64,000 nt of DNA from Mycolicibacterium fluoranthenivorans (GCF_011758805.1 NZ_JAANOW010000004.1:62001-126000), one strand, 5' to 3'. Shown: positions 35,999-46,206, counted from the stretch's first letter. Program-made: numbers and translations. Notes: generated by a model not told the origin, from the letters alone.

Positions 35999-37881
35999 CC
36001 AGACCCGTGCGCGGGATGCCGCAACCACCGGCCGCCCGGTCCAGGGATTTCACGGGTTCCGCGATCCGCTTGGTGACGAGACTGACACCGCTGCGCGGGA
36101 TGACAGCGGCGGTGATCGCGCTGGGCGTGTGTGGGATCGCGATCGGGGTGATCGGCCCGCGGATTCTGGGCCACGCCACCGACCTGCTGTTCAACGGGGT
36201 CATCGGGCGTCGACTGCCCGCCGGGATCAGCAAGGAACAGGCGATCGAGGCGGCCCGGGCCAGGGGTGACAACACGTTCGCCGACCTGCTCTCGGGCATG
36301 AACGTGATACCCGGCCACGGTGTCGACTTCGGCGCGGTGGGGCGCACCCTGCTGCTCGCACTGGGACTGTATCTCGTTGCCGCCCTGATGGTCTGGGTCC
36401 AGGCCAGGATTCTCAACGTCGTCGTGCAACGAACCATCGCCACGCTGCGCACCGATATCGAGAACAAGGTGCACCGGCTGCCGCTGTCCTATGTGGATGC
36501 CCGTCAGCGCGGTGAACTGCTCAGCCGGGTGACCAATGACGTCGACAATGTGCAGTCCTCGCTGGCGATGTCGATCAGTCAGTTGCTCACCGCGGCGCTG
36601 ACGGTCATCGCCGTGCTGGTGATGATGCTGACCATCTCACCGCTGCTGGCCCTGCTGACCGTGCTGACGGTGCCGCTGTCGCTGCTGGCAACGCGGGCCA
36701 TCACCCGCCGTTCGCAGAAACTGTTCGTCGCGCAGTGGACGAACACCGGCCGGCTCAACGCCCACATCGAGGAAACCTACAGCGGTTTCACCATCGTCAA
36801 GACCTACGGCCACCGCGACCACGCCAGCGCGCAGTTCGCCGAGTTCAACGACGATGTCTACCGCTCCAGCACCGGCGCACAGTTCCTGTCCGGCCTCGTG
36901 GGGCCGGCCACCACGTTCATCGGCAACCTCAGTTATGTGGCCGTGGCGGTGGTCGGCGGCGTCCAGGTGGCGACCGGCCAGATCACCCTGGGCAGTATCC
37001 AGGCGTTCATCCAGTACGTGCGCCAGTTCAACCAGCCGCTGACCCAGGTGGCCGCCATGTACAACACCCTGCAGTCCGGGATCGCGAGCGCAGAGCGGAT
37101 CTTCGATGTCCTGGATGCCCCCGAGGAGGCTCCCGATCCCCCGCCTCTGCCGGTGACACCCACCACCGGGCGGGTGGAATTCGACCGGGTCACCTTCGGC
37201 TACCGGCCCGGCACCCCGGTGCTGCACGACCTCTCGCTGGTCGCCGAGCCCGGGACCACCGTCGCCATCGTCGGGCCGACCGGCGCGGGCAAGACCACCC
37301 TGGTGAACCTGCTGATGCGGTTCTACGACGTGGACTCGGGCCGGATCCTGCTGGATGGCACCGATATCACGTCGATGCCACGGGCGGTGCTGCGCTCGCG
37401 GATCGGCATGGTGCTGCAGGACACCTGGCTGTTCGGCGCCAGTATCTACGACAACATCGCCTACGGCCGCCCCGGCGCCGGGCCGGACGAGGTGCACGAC
37501 GCCGCCCGCGCCGCTTTTGTCGACCGGTTCGTGGCCGGCCTGCCCGACGGCTACGACACCAGGGTCGGCGACGACGGTGGCCGTCTCAGCGTCGGCGAGA
37601 AACAGCTGATCACCATCGCACGCGCGGTGCTGGCCCGCCCGCAGCTGCTGATTCTCGACGAGGCGACCAGCTCCGTGGACACCCGGACCGAACTGCTCAT
37701 CCAGCAGGCACTGGCCGAGTTGCGCAGGGACCGGACCAGTTTCATCATCGCCCACCGGCTGTCGACCATCCGCGATGCCGACCGGATCGTGGTGATCGAG
37801 GACGGCCGCATCGTGGAGCAGGGCACGCATGCCGACCTGCTGGACCGCCGCGGCGAGTACTGGACACTGAGTCAGATGTAG
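35995..37881 (+). CDS. ABC exporter subunit (TM + ATPase), Rv1272c type
   Basis: A 628-residue half-transporter with an N-terminal extension, six membrane helices (the first loop is long, about 70-120), and an ATPase. Walker A is GPTGAGKTT, the signature [19 protein letters not shown], and Walker [15 protein letters not shown] has the catalytic Glu. The signature LSVGE is a variant of LSGGQ seen in several heterodimeric exporters. It is coupled to the preceding gene by ATGA overlap. Length agrees with Rv1272c (631 as recalled), reported as a lipid-related transporter; that role is not visible here. Confidence 0.9.
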   Translation: MTRPVRGMPQPPAARSRDFTGSAIRLVTRLTPLRGMTAAVIALGVCGIAIGVIGPRILGHATDLLFNGVIGRRLPAGISKEQAIEAARARGDNTFADLLSGMNVIPGHGVDFGAVGRTLLLALGLYLVAALMVWVQARILNVVVQRTIATLRTDIENKVHRLPLSYVDARQRGELLSRVTNDVDNVQSSLAMSISQLLTAALTVIAVLVMMLTISPLLALLTVLTVPLSLLATRAITRRSQKLFVAQWTNTGRLNAHIEETYSGFTIVKTYGHRDHASAQFAEFNDDVYRSSTGAQFLSGLVGPATTFIGNLSYVAVAVVGGVQVATGQITLGSIQAFIQYVRQFNQPLTQVAAMYNTLQSGIASAERIFDVLDAPEEAPDPPPLPVTPTTGRVEFDRVTFGYRPGTPVLHDLSLVAEPGTTVAIVGPTGAGKTTLVNLLMRFYDVDSGRILLDGTDITSMPRAVLRSRIGMVLQDTWLFGASIYDNIAYGRPGAGPDEVHDAARAAFVDRFVAGLPDGYDTRVGDDGGRLSVGEKQLITIARAVLARPQLLILDEATSSVDTRTELLIQQALAELRRDRTSFIIAHRLSTIRDADRIVVIEDGRIVEQGTHADLLDRRGEYWTLSQM

Positions 37882-37883
37882 CC

Positions 37884-37903
37884 CCCGGTGGCTGCCACCA
37901 GGG
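37884..37903. terminator. short hairpin between convergent genes
   Basis: GGTGGC and GCCACC flank a single T, extended by CCC and GGG with one bulged A. The hairpin fills the 22-base gap between the ABC gene stop and the convergent downstream gene. No U-tract follows, as is usual in this GC-rich group. Confidence 0.4.
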
Positions 37904-38440
37904 CTAGAGCCCCGGTCCCTCGGCCCGCAGATCGTCCACCGCCGTCATCGCCGCACGCAGCTTGGACAGCCATTCGTCGGTGTGCTCACCGACCAGACGT
38001 ACCGACCAGGCCAGCGCGTCGGAACGGGACCGGGCCACGCCGGCGTCGACCAGGGTGTCCAGTACCTGACGCTCGGGCTGGCGCAGCCGCGTCATGACCG
38101 GTACCGCCAAGTGGGTGAACAGGATTCGCTCCTCGCCGGCCCGGACGCCCCAGGAGACCTTGCGCCCGAAGCGATCCTGCGCCTCGTCGGCGATCCGCAT
38201 GCGTTCACCGCGGGTCTCCTCGCGGAACTTCGCGGCGCGGCCCGACAGGCGCGATGTGCTCTCCTCGCCGTCGGTATCGGGCAACCGGCCGATGACGGTG
38301 ATCTCCTCGCGGTCGACCACGACGTCCGGATCGCCGTCGAACCAGCCGTCGGGCAGCCGTCCGGCGAACCAGTCGGCGGCTTCCGCGGCGTCGCGCGGGG
38401 CACGGTGCCCGTGATCTCGATGATGATGATGTGTCCTCAT
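37904..38440 (-). CDS. conserved hypothetical protein with His-rich N-terminus
   Basis: A 178-residue protein of unknown function. The first dozen residues read MRTHHHHRDHGHR, a possible metal-binding tail. The body is acidic then basic (ITVIGRLPDTDGEE, AAKFREETRGERMRIADEAQDRFGRKVSWGV). The C-terminal part (about 115-170) is helical with SRSDALAWSVRLVGEHTDEW, resembling the small ribbon-helix-helix/toxin-like ends of actinobacterial hypotheticals. Perfect tandem TGATTACA repeats abut its start codon, suggesting tight transcriptional control, perhaps by itself. A DNA-binding role is only inference. Confidence 0.75.
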   Translation of the reverse strand: MRTHHHHRDHGHRAPRDAAEAADWFAGRLPDGWFDGDPDVVVDREEITVIGRLPDTDGEESTSRLSGRAAKFREETRGERMRIADEAQDRFGRKVSWGVRAGEERILFTHLAVPVMTRLRQPERQVLDTLVDAGVARSRSDALAWSVRLVGEHTDEWLSKLRAAMTAVDDLRAEGPGL

Positions 38441-38455
38441 GATTACATGATTACA
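38440..38455. repeat. perfect tandem repeat of TGATTACA at a start codon
   Basis: TGATTACA occurs at 38440-38447 and 38448-38455 with no spacer, overlapping the minus-strand ATG by one base. In this GC-rich sequence a 16-base AT-rich tandem is conspicuous. It is followed by CCGTTACAAACGG (38456-38468), a 5-bp inverted repeat. Together they suit an operator. Confidence 0.55.
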
Positions 38456-38630
38456 CCGTTACAAACGGTTGTGGGCGCAGTTCACCGACGGTGAACAGCA
38501 CGGCTACCCGGCACCGGCCAGGGCACGCTTGGCCCGCACCCGATCGAGCTCGTCTCCTGCCATCAACAAAGAACGCCAGCCTAAGGTGGCTCTAGCACGT
38601 GCCGAATTCTGGGGAATTTGAGGAGATACG

Positions 38631-39479
38631 GTGAGTGGTCAGTGGCTCAGAGATCCCGAAGGCCGGTTCGAATACCGGTGGTGGGACGGACAGAAGTGGA
38701 CCGATCAGGTCTCACATCAAGGACAGGTGCACGCCGCACCGTTGGGCGCGCCGCCCGTGCAGCAGCAGCCGGCACCACCGCAGCCGGTGACGCCCTCGGC
38801 CGGCGACGGATTCACCGGCATCACCGGCGATCTGGTCGACGGACGGTTCAGCGAGAAGGAATCGGCCGCCGTCGCCAACCAGAACAAGAAGTTGCTCCGC
38901 GTACGCGTCGGTGAACCGTTCCTGGCTCGCCAAGGTGCGATGGTGGCCTACCAGGGCACTGTCGAGTTCAACTACGAGGGCGGCGGCGCCGGGAAGTTCC
39001 TCAAGAAGGCACTGACCGGTGAGGGTCTGCCCTTGATGCGGGTCGCCGGCCAGGGCGATGTGTTCCTCGCCGAGCAGTCCTTCGACGTGCACCTGCTGCA
39101 TCTGAACAACTCCGGCTTGTCGATCAGCGGCAAGAACGTGCTGGCCTTCTCATCGAGCCTGGACTGGAACATCGAGCGGGTCAAAGGCGGCAGCATCGCC
39201 ACCGGCGGCCTGTTCAACACGACACTCCGCGGCACCGGCTGGGTGGCCCTGACCACCGATGGGCCACCGGTGGTGCTCAATGCCGCCGAAGCGCCGACCT
39301 TCGCCGACACCAATGCGGTGGTGGCCTGGTCGGCCAACCTGCAGACCTCGCTGAAAACCAGCTTCAAGGCGAGTGCGCTGATCGGGCGCGGCTCCGGCGA
39401 GGCGCTGCAGGTGGCTTTCGCCGGTCAGGGCTTCGTGATCGTCCAGCCGTCGGAGGGCGTCACCGTCCCGGTTCAGTGA
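38631..39479 (+). CDS. AIM24 family protein with N-terminal DUF2510
   Basis: A 282-residue protein. The first 30 residues are a DUF2510 motif (WLRDPEGRFEYRWWDGQKWT). A Pro/Gln linker follows, then a beta-rich AIM24 domain from about 75 (LRVRVGEPFLARQGAMVAYQGTVEF, GEALQVAFAGQGFVIVQPSEG). AIM24 proteins are TRAP-like folds of unclear function. The GTG start is fixed by GAGGAGA at 38620-38626. No membrane segment is evident. It stands alone between the His-rich gene and the copper module. Confidence 0.88.
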   Translation: MSGQWLRDPEGRFEYRWWDGQKWTDQVSHQGQVHAAPLGAPPVQQQPAPPQPVTPSAGDGFTGITGDLVDGRFSEKESAAVANQNKKLLRVRVGEPFLARQGAMVAYQGTVEFNYEGGGAGKFLKKALTGEGLPLMRVAGQGDVFLAEQSFDVHLLHLNNSGLSISGKNVLAFSSSLDWNIERVKGGSIATGGLFNTTLRGTGWVALTTDGPPVVLNAAEAPTFADTNAVVAWSANLQTSLKTSFKASALIGRGSGEALQVAFAGQGFVIVQPSEGVTVPVQ

Positions 39480-39486
39480 CCGGTCG

Positions 39487-40080
39487 CTACAGCGTCTGGA
39501 GGATCGCCTTCATGGTGTCGATCTCCTTCTGCTGAGAGTCGACGATGGCGTGGGACAACTCGATCGCCGGGCCGTACTGCCCGGTGGCGATCTCGTCCTG
39601 AGCCATGGTGATCGCACCCTCGTGGTGCGCGATCATCTGGGTGACGTAGAGCTTGGCCGCTTCCGGGCCGGGGGCGTTGCGCAGCGCCTCGATGTCCTTC
39701 TCGGAGACCATGCCCTGCATCGAATCGTGGTTCATCGGCGCCGTCGCCGGGCTGCCCCAGGACGTGAGCCAGCCCTGCATCTGCTGGATTTCGGGGGCCT
39801 GCGCGGCCTTGATCTCGGTGGCGAGCTGAACCACCCGGGGATCGACGCCCTGCTTGGCCAGCAGGATGTCGCTCATCTGCACCGCCTGGGTGTGGTGCGG
39901 AATCATCATCTGGGCGAACATCACGTCGGCATCGTCATGGGCCGTGGCATCCGCACCGGCCGCCGCCGAACTGGGGTGGTCATGGCCGGCGTTGCCGTCG
40001 TGGCTCGTCGCACTGGGCTGGCTGCTACAACCCGCCAGCACCGCAACCGCTGCCGCGATCACTGCCGCTGTCTTCTTCAT
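39487..40080 (-). CDS. DUF305 lipoprotein, probable copper-related
   Basis: A 197-residue lipoprotein with lipobox LAGC (Cys18) and a His/Asp-rich linker ([15 protein letters not shown]). It has two DUF305 repeats, each with the [12 protein letters not shown] / [13 protein letters not shown] signature rich in His and Met. This composition suits copper binding outside the membrane. It is divergent from copZ-copA and shares a 69-base promoter region with them. The ATG at 40080 follows a GAGGAGAG ribosome binding site; a GTG four codons upstream is less likely. Confidence 0.88.
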   Translation of the reverse strand: MKKTAAVIAAAVAVLAGCSSQPSATSHDGNAGHDHPSSAAAGADATAHDDADVMFAQMMIPHHTQAVQMSDILLAKQGVDPRVVQLATEIKAAQAPEIQQMQGWLTSWGSPATAPMNHDSMQGMVSEKDIEALRNAPGPEAAKLYVTQMIAHHEGAITMAQDEIATGQYGPAIELSHAIVDSQQKEIDTMKAILQTL

Positions 40081-40121
40081 CTCTCTCCTCACATCGCTGG
40101 GCCGGACGTGACCATTTACCC

Positions 40122-40152
40122 ATACCCCCTACCGGTATATCATGGGGGCATG
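40122..40152 (+). promoter_or_regulatory. copper-module promoter with candidate CsoR-type operator
   Basis: ATACC and GGTAT form an inverted repeat (40122-40138) around a C-rich centre, with TACCGGTA inside it. It overlaps a TATCAT -10 (40138-40143) that lies 6 nt before the copZ ATG. This resembles actinobacterial CsoR operators (ATACC-rich dyads at copper genes), so repression by CsoR lifted by Cu(I) is the likely control. No csoR gene is in the window. Confidence 0.5.
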
Positions 40153-40356
40153 AACATCGTTCTCAATGTCGAGGGTATGAGCTGCGGCCACTGCGTCTCG
40201 GCCATCACCGCCGCGGTACAGCCGCTGCCCGGCGTCACCGGAGTCGAGGTCGATCTCAGCGCCGGCACCGTCACCGTCTCCGGCACACCCGACACCTACC
40301 CCGATCGCAAAGCCGTGACTGCCGCCATCGAGGACTGCGGTTACGAGGCAGCATGA
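40150..40356 (+). CDS. copZ: CopZ-like copper chaperone (heavy-metal-associated domain)
   Basis: A 68-residue single HMA domain with the ferredoxin-like pattern [19 protein letters not shown]; the Cu(I) ligands are the cysteines of MSCGHC. It carries copper in the cytosol to the P-type ATPase encoded next, whose ATG overlaps this stop (ATGA). The start is 6 nt after TATCAT, so it is probably leaderless. Confidence 0.9.
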   Translation: MNIVLNVEGMSCGHCVSAITAAVQPLPGVTGVEVDLSAGTVTVSGTPDTYPDRKAVTAAIEDCGYEAA

Positions 40357-42554
40357 GTACCCTCACCCTCGACGTCGGCGGGATGACGTGTGCCTCCTGC
40401 GCAGCACGAATCGAGAAGCGGCTCAACCGGATCGACGGCGTTCACGCCACCGTGAACTTCGCCACCGAGCAGGCTCGCGTCGACTTCCCCGACACCGTCA
40501 GCCCCGACGATCTGGTCGCGGCCGTCGAGTCGACGGGTTACTCCGCCAGACTGCCCTCCCCGGAACCCGCAGCCGCCCCAGAACGTGACGAGTCCACCGA
40601 GTGGCGGCAACGGCTACTGATCAGCGCCGCCCTGAGCGTGCCGGTGGTGGCACTGTCGATGATCCCCGCACTGCAGTTCACCAACTGGCAGTGGCTGGCC
40701 TTCACGCTGGCGTCGCCGGTGGTGGTGTGGGGCGCCTGGCCGTTCCACCGGGCCGCGTGGACCAACCTGCGGCACGGCGCCGCCACCATGGACACGCTCA
40801 TCTCGGTGGGCGTCAGCGCCGCATACCTGTGGTCGGTATGGGCGCTGTTCTTCACCCATGCCGGGATGCCGGGTATGAAGATGCCCTTCGAGTGGGTGTC
40901 CCGCGGCGGTGCGCCGCACCTGTACCTCGAAGTGGCAGCCGCCGTCACGACGTTCCTGCTCACCGGGCGGTATTTCGAGGCGCGGGCCAAGCGCACCTCC
41001 GGGGCAGCGTTACGGGCCCTGCTGGATATGGGCGCCAAGGATGTCGCGGTGCTGCGCAACGGGACGAGCGAGGTGCGGATCCCGACCTCACAACTGGCGG
41101 TCGGCGATGTGTTCGTCGTGCGCCCCGGCGAGAAGATCGCCACCGACGGCACGGTCACCGCAGGCGCGTCGGCCGTCGACGCGTCGATGCTGACCGGCGA
41201 GCCGGTGCCCGTCGAGGTCGGTCCGGGCGACACCGTGGTCGGGGCGACCGTCAACGTCGGTGGACGGCTCGAGGTGCGGGCCACCCACATCGGTGCGGAC
41301 ACCCAGTTGGCACAGATGGCCCGGCTGGTCAGCGAAGCGCAGAGCGGTAAGGCCGACGTGCAGCGGCTGGCGGATCGGGTGTCGGCGGTCTTCGTGCCGA
41401 TCGTGATCGGGTTGGCCCTGCTGACCTTGGCGGGCTGGTTGCTGATCGGCAGCTCGGTGGCCGCTGCCTTCACCGCCGCCGTCGCGGTGCTCATCATCGC
41501 CTGCCCGTGCGCGCTGGGACTGGCCACGCCGACCGCACTGCTCGTCGGCACCGGCCGGGGAGCGCAGTTGGGCATCCTCATCAAGGGCCCGCAGGTGCTG
41601 GAATCCACCCGCCGCGTGGACACCGTGGTGCTGGACAAGACCGGCACCGTCACGACGGGCCGGATGTCGGTGGTCGCGGTACATGTCGCCGATGGCGAAT
41701 CCGAGGCCGAAATCGTCCGGCTGGCAGGCGCTCTCGAGCATGCCTCCGAGCATCCGATCGCCCGCGCGATCGCCGAGCACGCCGGTGGAGCGCTGCCGCC
41801 GGTGGACGGGTTCGAGAATCACGGCGGACGCGGGGTGACCGGCGTCGTGGACGACCGGGCGGTGGCCGCGGGCCGGTTGTCCTGGCTGACCGAGGAGTGG
41901 GCCATGACGGTGCCGGCCGATCTGCGTTCGGCCGCCGAGGCGGCCGAAAGGCAGGGCCGCACCCCGGTGTGGTTCGCCGCCGACGGACGTGTCCGCGCGG
42001 TCATCATCGTCTCCGACACCATCAAGGACACCTCGGCCGAGGCGATCGCCCAGTTCCGGGCTCTCGGCCTGACTCCGGTCCTGCTGACCGGCGACAACCG
42101 TGGCGCCGCCGAAGCCGTTGCCGCACAACTGGGTATCGAGCAGGTGGTGGCCGAGGTGCTGCCCGCCGGCAAGGTGGCCGAGATCAAGCGGCTGCAGGCC
42201 GGCGGTGCGGTGGTGGCGATGGTGGGCGACGGCGTGAACGATGCCGCCGCGCTGGCGCAGGCCGATCTGGGTCTGGCGATGGGCACCGGCACCGATGTCG
42301 CCATCGAGGCGTCGGATCTGACACTGGTGCGCGGCGATCTACGCGCCGCCGCCGACGCGATCAGATTGTCCCGAGCCACCCTGCGCACCATCAAGGGCAA
42401 CCTGTTCTGGGCGTTCGCCTACAACGTGGCCGCGCTGCCGTTGGCCGCGCTGGGACTGCTGAACCCGTTGATCGCCGGCGCGGCGATGGCGTTCAGCTCG
42501 GTATTCGTGGTGACGAACAGCCTACGGCTGCGCCGGTTTTCACCCGTTCGGTAG
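40353..42554 (+). CDS. copA: copper-exporting P1B-type ATPase
   Basis: A 733-residue P1B ATPase. One N-terminal HMA domain (GGMTCASC, about 9-16) precedes eight membrane helices. The helix-6 motif is C384-P-C386, with YN in helix 7 and MAFSS in helix 8, the Cu(I) signature set. Asp428 in DKTGT is phosphorylated, and TGDN and [10 protein letters not shown] complete the cytosolic domains. It pumps Cu(I) out of the cytosol. Mycobacteria have several such pumps (CtpA, CtpB, CtpV), and which of them this corresponds to is uncertain. Its end overlaps the convergent cyclase gene by 15 bases. Confidence 0.93.
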   Translation: MSTLTLDVGGMTCASCAARIEKRLNRIDGVHATVNFATEQARVDFPDTVSPDDLVAAVESTGYSARLPSPEPAAAPERDESTEWRQRLLISAALSVPVVALSMIPALQFTNWQWLAFTLASPVVVWGAWPFHRAAWTNLRHGAATMDTLISVGVSAAYLWSVWALFFTHAGMPGMKMPFEWVSRGGAPHLYLEVAAAVTTFLLTGRYFEARAKRTSGAALRALLDMGAKDVAVLRNGTSEVRIPTSQLAVGDVFVVRPGEKIATDGTVTAGASAVDASMLTGEPVPVEVGPGDTVVGATVNVGGRLEVRATHIGADTQLAQMARLVSEAQSGKADVQRLADRVSAVFVPIVIGLALLTLAGWLLIGSSVAAAFTAAVAVLIIACPCALGLATPTALLVGTGRGAQLGILIKGPQVLESTRRVDTVVLDKTGTVTTGRMSVVAVHVADGESEAEIVRLAGALEHASEHPIARAIAEHAGGALPPVDGFENHGGRGVTGVVDDRAVAAGRLSWLTEEWAMTVPADLRSAAEAAERQGRTPVWFAADGRVRAVIIVSDTIKDTSAEAIAQFRALGLTPVLLTGDNRGAAEAVAAQLGIEQVVAEVLPAGKVAEIKRLQAGGAVVAMVGDGVNDAAALAQADLGLAMGTGTDVAIEASDLTLVRGDLRAAADAIRLSRATLRTIKGNLFWAFAYNVAALPLAALGLLNPLIAGAAMAFSSVFVVTNSLRLRRFSPVR

Positions 42555-43649
42555 CCGCGCCCGGAACAGTTTGGTGTCATCCTTGATGCCCTTGAGTCGC
42601 CGTGCACCGGCGAAGGACCACTCGAACCCGGCATCGTCGCCGATCGCGTCGCGGGCGGCCTCGGACACCAGTACCGAACCCGGGCGTGCGACCCCGGTGA
42701 TACGGCTGGCCAGGTTGACCGGGCTGCCGAACCAGTCCCCGCCCCGGCTGACCGCCATGCCGGTGGCCACGCCGGCACGCAGTCGCAGGAAGTCCTCACC
42801 CGCCTCGGTCGCGTCGACCAGAGCCAGCATCGTGACCAGCAACGGCACCGGGTCCGGACTGACCAGCATCACGGCATCGCCGATCGACTTGATGAACCGC
42901 ACCGGTGGCACGACCACGTCGTAGGTCAAGTCGACCAGACGGCGCGCCAGGTCCTCCAACTCCTCGGGCGGCACCGCCTCGCCGAGGCGGGTGAAGCCCA
43001 CCAAATCGGCGAAGGCCACCGCCACCGGCCGGGCGCCGGGTAGCGGGAGCCCCTTGGCGCGTTCCCCAGCCGTCACCGCCTCGGTCTCCATGGTGTGGCG
43101 CAACTGCAGCCGAAGCATGTCCTGGATCATCGGCCCGAGCAGCGGATCAGCTTGGCGCAGCAGGGCTTCGGAGGCCTTGGCGATCTCCAGCTCGGTGGCG
43201 CCGGCGGCCATCATCGCCGACAGCGCGGTGAACCGAATGGCTTCTGCCGTCTTCGCCAAACCGTCGGCGATGACCCTGATCACCGCCACGATGCGGTCCT
43301 CATCGAAGCCCAGATCCATGAACTTGACGACATAGGAGGTGATGTCGCCGTCGATCGCGGGGTGGATCCGCGCGTCCGGATCGTCGGACTGCGGTAACCC
43401 GATGGCGCGCTGGATCCGCCGCAGCAGATCGAGATCGATGCCGGTCGACTCGCAGATCTCACGCGCCGACACCAGCGTGCCGTCATCCCCGAGTACCCGC
43501 CGTGACGCCAGGAGCAGCGGTGAGTACGCATCGCGGATCTGGCCGGTGGTGATGCCCTGCTCCAACAGCCACTCGATCAGCTCGGCGCGCTCGGCCCGCG
43601 CGTCCCCTTCGAGCCCGTCGAGTAGGTCGGCGATGTCTGGAGAGTCCAC
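42540..43649 (-). CDS. class III adenylyl cyclase, Rv1264 type with autoinhibitory N-terminus
   Basis: A 369-residue cyclase closely resembling Rv1264 of M. tuberculosis from memory ([44 protein letters not shown]). Residues 1-200 form the helical regulatory domain. The catalytic domain (about 205-365) has the metal-binding FADLVGFT and [11 protein letters not shown] and the RAGVATG / NLASRITG region. Rv1264 makes cAMP and is activated at acidic pH; that is family knowledge. The GTG at 43649 follows TACGTT by 6 nt and gives the proper N-terminus [10 protein letters not shown]. Confidence 0.92.
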   Translation of the reverse strand: MDSPDIADLLDGLEGDARAERAELIEWLLEQGITTGQIRDAYSPLLLASRRVLGDDGTLVSAREICESTGIDLDLLRRIQRAIGLPQSDDPDARIHPAIDGDITSYVVKFMDLGFDEDRIVAVIRVIADGLAKTAEAIRFTALSAMMAAGATELEIAKASEALLRQADPLLGPMIQDMLRLQLRHTMETEAVTAGERAKGLPLPGARPVAVAFADLVGFTRLGEAVPPEELEDLARRLVDLTYDVVVPPVRFIKSIGDAVMLVSPDPVPLLVTMLALVDATEAGEDFLRLRAGVATGMAVSRGGDWFGSPVNLASRITGVARPGSVLVSEAARDAIGDDAGFEWSFAGARRLKGIKDDTKLFRARLPNG

Positions 43650-43661
43650 GACGTCAACGTA
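43647..43661 (-). promoter_or_regulatory. leaderless-type -10 of the adenylyl cyclase gene
   Basis: Minus-strand TACGTT (43661-43656), six bases, then GTG (43649-43647). It defines the start used. Confidence 0.45.
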
Positions 43662-43697
43662 GCGGTACGGGATCGTCGGTGTGGGATCGTGGCTGGA

Positions 43698-44186
43698 ATG
43701 ACCGACGTCCTGCGCGGGCTGCCACCGTTGGTCGGTGCCGGCGCCCGCTTGCTGATCTGCGGCAATATGCCCAGCGTGATGTCGCTGGCGGCGGCCGAGT
43801 ACTACGGCAACCCGCGCAACGCGTTCTGGCGGATCGCCGGTCAGGTGTACGGGTTCACCGCGGACGCGCCGTACCCGGAGCGGGTGGAGTCCTTGCTGGC
43901 ACACGGCATCGCGGTGTGGGATGTGCTGCACACCTGCATCCGCCAGGGCAGCCTGGATTCCGCGGTGCAGCGCGACAGCATGGTGCCCAACGACTTTGCG
44001 GCCTTCTTCACCCGGCATCCGTCGATCGAGCGGGTGCTGTTCAACGGGGCTGCCGCCGAGACGAACTACCGGCGGCTGGTCGGCGTCACCCCGGTCCCCG
44101 CCGTGCGGCTGCCGTCCACCAGTCCGGCGCAGACCATGCGCTTCGCCGACAAGCTGGCGATCTGGCGCGCCGAACTGGCCGACTAG
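43698..44186 (+). CDS. DNA-deoxyinosine (hypoxanthine) glycosylase, UDG superfamily family 6
   Basis: A 162-residue UDG-fold enzyme. Its active-site region reads [25 protein letters not shown], and the C-terminal motif is LPSTSPAQT, the hallmarks of hypoxanthine-DNA glycosylases. It would excise deaminated adenine (hypoxanthine) from DNA to start base-excision repair. The ATG at 43698 is used; a GTG three codons upstream (43689) is equally possible. It is divergent from the cyclase gene and followed 9 bases later by the SRPBCC gene. Confidence 0.85.
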   Translation: MTDVLRGLPPLVGAGARLLICGNMPSVMSLAAAEYYGNPRNAFWRIAGQVYGFTADAPYPERVESLLAHGIAVWDVLHTCIRQGSLDSAVQRDSMVPNDFAAFFTRHPSIERVLFNGAAAETNYRRLVGVTPVPAVRLPSTSPAQTMRFADKLAIWRAELAD

Positions 44187-44195
44187 GATCGCGCC

Positions 44196-44651
44196 ATGAA
44201 AGGTTCAGTGACCGTACACATGAACGCGCCGGCCGACCAGGTCTGGAATCTGATCGCCGATGTTCGCAACACCCCCAAGTACTCACCGGAGGTGTTCGAA
44301 TCCGAATGGCTGGATGGCGCGACCGGACCCGCGTTGGGCGCGCGGTTCCGCGGGCACGTCAAGCGCAACGAGATCGGGCCGATCTACTGGACGACGTGCC
44401 GTGTCACCGCCTGCGAGCCGGGGCGAGAGTTCGGCTTCGAGGTGCTCGCCGGAGACAAGCCGGTGAACAACTGGCATTACGCCCTGGCCCCCGCCGGTGA
44501 CGGCACGGATGTCACCGAGTCGTTCTGGATGACACCCGGCCTGCTCGACACCGTGTTCGGTATCTTCGGCGGTCAGTTGCGCACCCGGCGCAATATCCGG
44601 GATATGACCACCACCCTCAACCGGATCAAGGCCGAGGTCGAGGCGGCCTGA
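44196..44651 (+). CDS. SRPBCC family protein (polyketide cyclase/dehydrase-like)
   Basis: A 151-residue START-like (SRPBCC) protein. It begins with the usual strand pattern [27 protein letters not shown] and ends in a long helix ([20 protein letters not shown]). Such proteins bind hydrophobic ligands in a central cavity; no catalytic residues can be assigned. It ends exactly where the convergent HNH gene ends, with no gap. Confidence 0.85.
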   Translation: MKGSVTVHMNAPADQVWNLIADVRNTPKYSPEVFESEWLDGATGPALGARFRGHVKRNEIGPIYWTTCRVTACEPGREFGFEVLAGDKPVNNWHYALAPAGDGTDVTESFWMTPGLLDTVFGIFGGQLRTRRNIRDMTTTLNRIKAEVEAA

Positions 44652-46034
44652 TCACCCGGATGCGTCCTGGGCCGGGTCCGGCGGTCCGTCACCCAGGATG
44701 TGTTCGGGGTGGTGGTAGAGGTTGGTGCGGGCTTGGCCGGTGTCCAGTAGCGGTGGTGGGATCCATTCGACGCTGCCGGTGGTGGCGACGACGGTTTTCC
44801 AGCCGCCGTCTTTGACCAGACGGTTGTGCGGGCCGCAGGCCAGCACCAGTTCGTCGATATCGGTGTGGCCGCCCTGCGCGAAATCCTGCACCGCGTGATG
44901 GGTTTGGCAGCCATACGCCGGGACCCGGCAGCCGGGGAACGTGCAGCCCCGATCCCGGTAGGTGAGCACCAGACGCTGATCCGCACTGGCGCAGCGTCGG
45001 GTCCGCCCGAAATACAGCGGCCGCCCGGTCACCTCATCGAACACCGCCAGACACAACAACGAATGCGAGGCCAGGCGGATGACCTCACGCATCGGCACCC
45101 GACTACCGGCCGCGGTCACCGCGTGCCCGATCGCCTCGTCGAAGTCGGTGACGGTGGCACCGAGCACCACCGTCACCGGGAGCCCGTTGTGCTCACCCAA
45201 CTCACCCGACGCCAGGGCGTTGCGGGCGACGGTGATCAACGCATCGTGCTGACGCTGCCCCAGGCTGCGGGTGTCGGCATCGATCGCCTCCTGCGACGGC
45301 GTGCCCTTGGTACACGGCCTCTGGTCGGCGGGATTGCACATCCCCGGCCCGGCCAACTTGCCCAGCACCGGTTCCAGATACGCCCGGCCCTGCGCGGTCA
45401 CGGTGCCATGAAACTCACTGGTCCCGTCGGGGCGCTGCTGACCCAGCACGAACGTGCGGCGCTGCTCACCACGCTCGGCCACCTCATCGTCGTCGTGAGG
45501 TTCGGGCCCATCCGGGTCGAGAACAGCGAGCAGGTGCTTGGCCAGGCGCCGCAGTGTGTCCGGATCGTGCACGCTGGCGTACCCGGCCAGCCGGGCCTCG
45601 GCATCGGCGCGGGTCGGCTCATCCACCCGTGGCGGGAGCTTCTTCATGGTTGTGGTGATGATGCGGACATGCTCGGCGGTGATCTCCCCACGCGCCTGGG
45701 CGGCCGAAGTACCCGGATACACCGGCGCCAACCGCTCACCGGTCACCGTCCGCCGTGGGGCCAGTAATTCCCCCTCAGCCAGGCGGCGCCCAGCCTCCGT
45801 CGGGGACAGCCGCAACCGGATCCCCAACGCATCCTTCCAACTACGGGCACCTAAGTCGGCGGGGCCGGCTTGGGCTTTCACCGCCGCCATCACCCGATGC
45901 TGGATCGCCGGGACCCTCCGATACACCCGCTCCAGCGCTGTCTGGATGTCGAGGAGTTCGGTGACCGAGGCATCGTCGAACACCATGCCCGACAGCTTGT
46001 CGAGCACCGCCTCCAGATCGACCACACCCTCCAT
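44652..46034 (-). CDS. HNH endonuclease, 13E12-repeat/DUF222 family
   Basis: A 460-residue mycobacterial 13E12-type protein. The N-terminal DUF222 (about 1-330) is followed by an HNH domain (about 365-420) with the zinc pair CTFPGC and the core HHAVQDFAQGGHTDIDELVLACGPHN. These are common, often multicopy genes in actinobacteria and may be mobile-element-associated nucleases; no mobility partner is seen here. ATG at 46034 was chosen because TAGTGT ends 7 nt upstream, and an upstream in-frame ATG lacks any signal. Confidence 0.87.
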   Translation of the reverse strand: MEGVVDLEAVLDKLSGMVFDDASVTELLDIQTALERVYRRVPAIQHRVMAAVKAQAGPADLGARSWKDALGIRLRLSPTEAGRRLAEGELLAPRRTVTGERLAPVYPGTSAAQARGEITAEHVRIITTTMKKLPPRVDEPTRADAEARLAGYASVHDPDTLRRLAKHLLAVLDPDGPEPHDDDEVAERGEQRRTFVLGQQRPDGTSEFHGTVTAQGRAYLEPVLGKLAGPGMCNPADQRPCTKGTPSQEAIDADTRSLGQRQHDALITVARNALASGELGEHNGLPVTVVLGATVTDFDEAIGHAVTAAGSRVPMREVIRLASHSLLCLAVFDEVTGRPLYFGRTRRCASADQRLVLTYRDRGCTFPGCRVPAYGCQTHHAVQDFAQGGHTDIDELVLACGPHNRLVKDGGWKTVVATTGSVEWIPPPLLDTGQARTNLYHHPEHILGDGPPDPAQDASG

Positions 46035-46047
46035 GACTCGAACACTA
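46032..46047 (-). promoter_or_regulatory. leaderless-type -10 of the HNH/13E12 gene
   Basis: Minus-strand TAGTGT (46047-46042), seven bases, then ATG. Confidence 0.4.
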
Positions 46048-46158
46048 GTACGAACCACCGACACGTTCAGGCGTTATCCACAGCCCAACAAACCATCCAC
46101 AGATCCACGCGCACAACATGATTCGATGTTGCGGCGACCGAGAAACAGTGCTAGGGCG

Positions 46159-46206
46159 CTACCCCAGCCGATCCACGATGTCCTTCGCCTCCGTCAAGCC
46201 CAACCC
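46159..46206 (-). pseudogene. possible remnant of a ribosomal L7/L12 C-terminal-domain protein
   Basis: The minus strand here reads GLGLTEAKDIVDRLG then stop, which matches the GLGLKEAKDLVD helix motif of L7/L12 C-terminal domains and of small actinobacterial proteins that end with it. Upstream in this frame the similarity stops inside the amidase gene, and no start is found. It may be the decayed tail of a lost gene, partly overwritten by the amidase 3' end. Confidence 0.3.

Noticed and set aside
34202..36028. Long 5' extension of lprB (about 600 codons) running antisense to the ABC transporter gene
   Set aside because: The signal peptide and lipobox begin at the GTG at 34159 next to a -10 element; the extension is antisense of 34274-35998.
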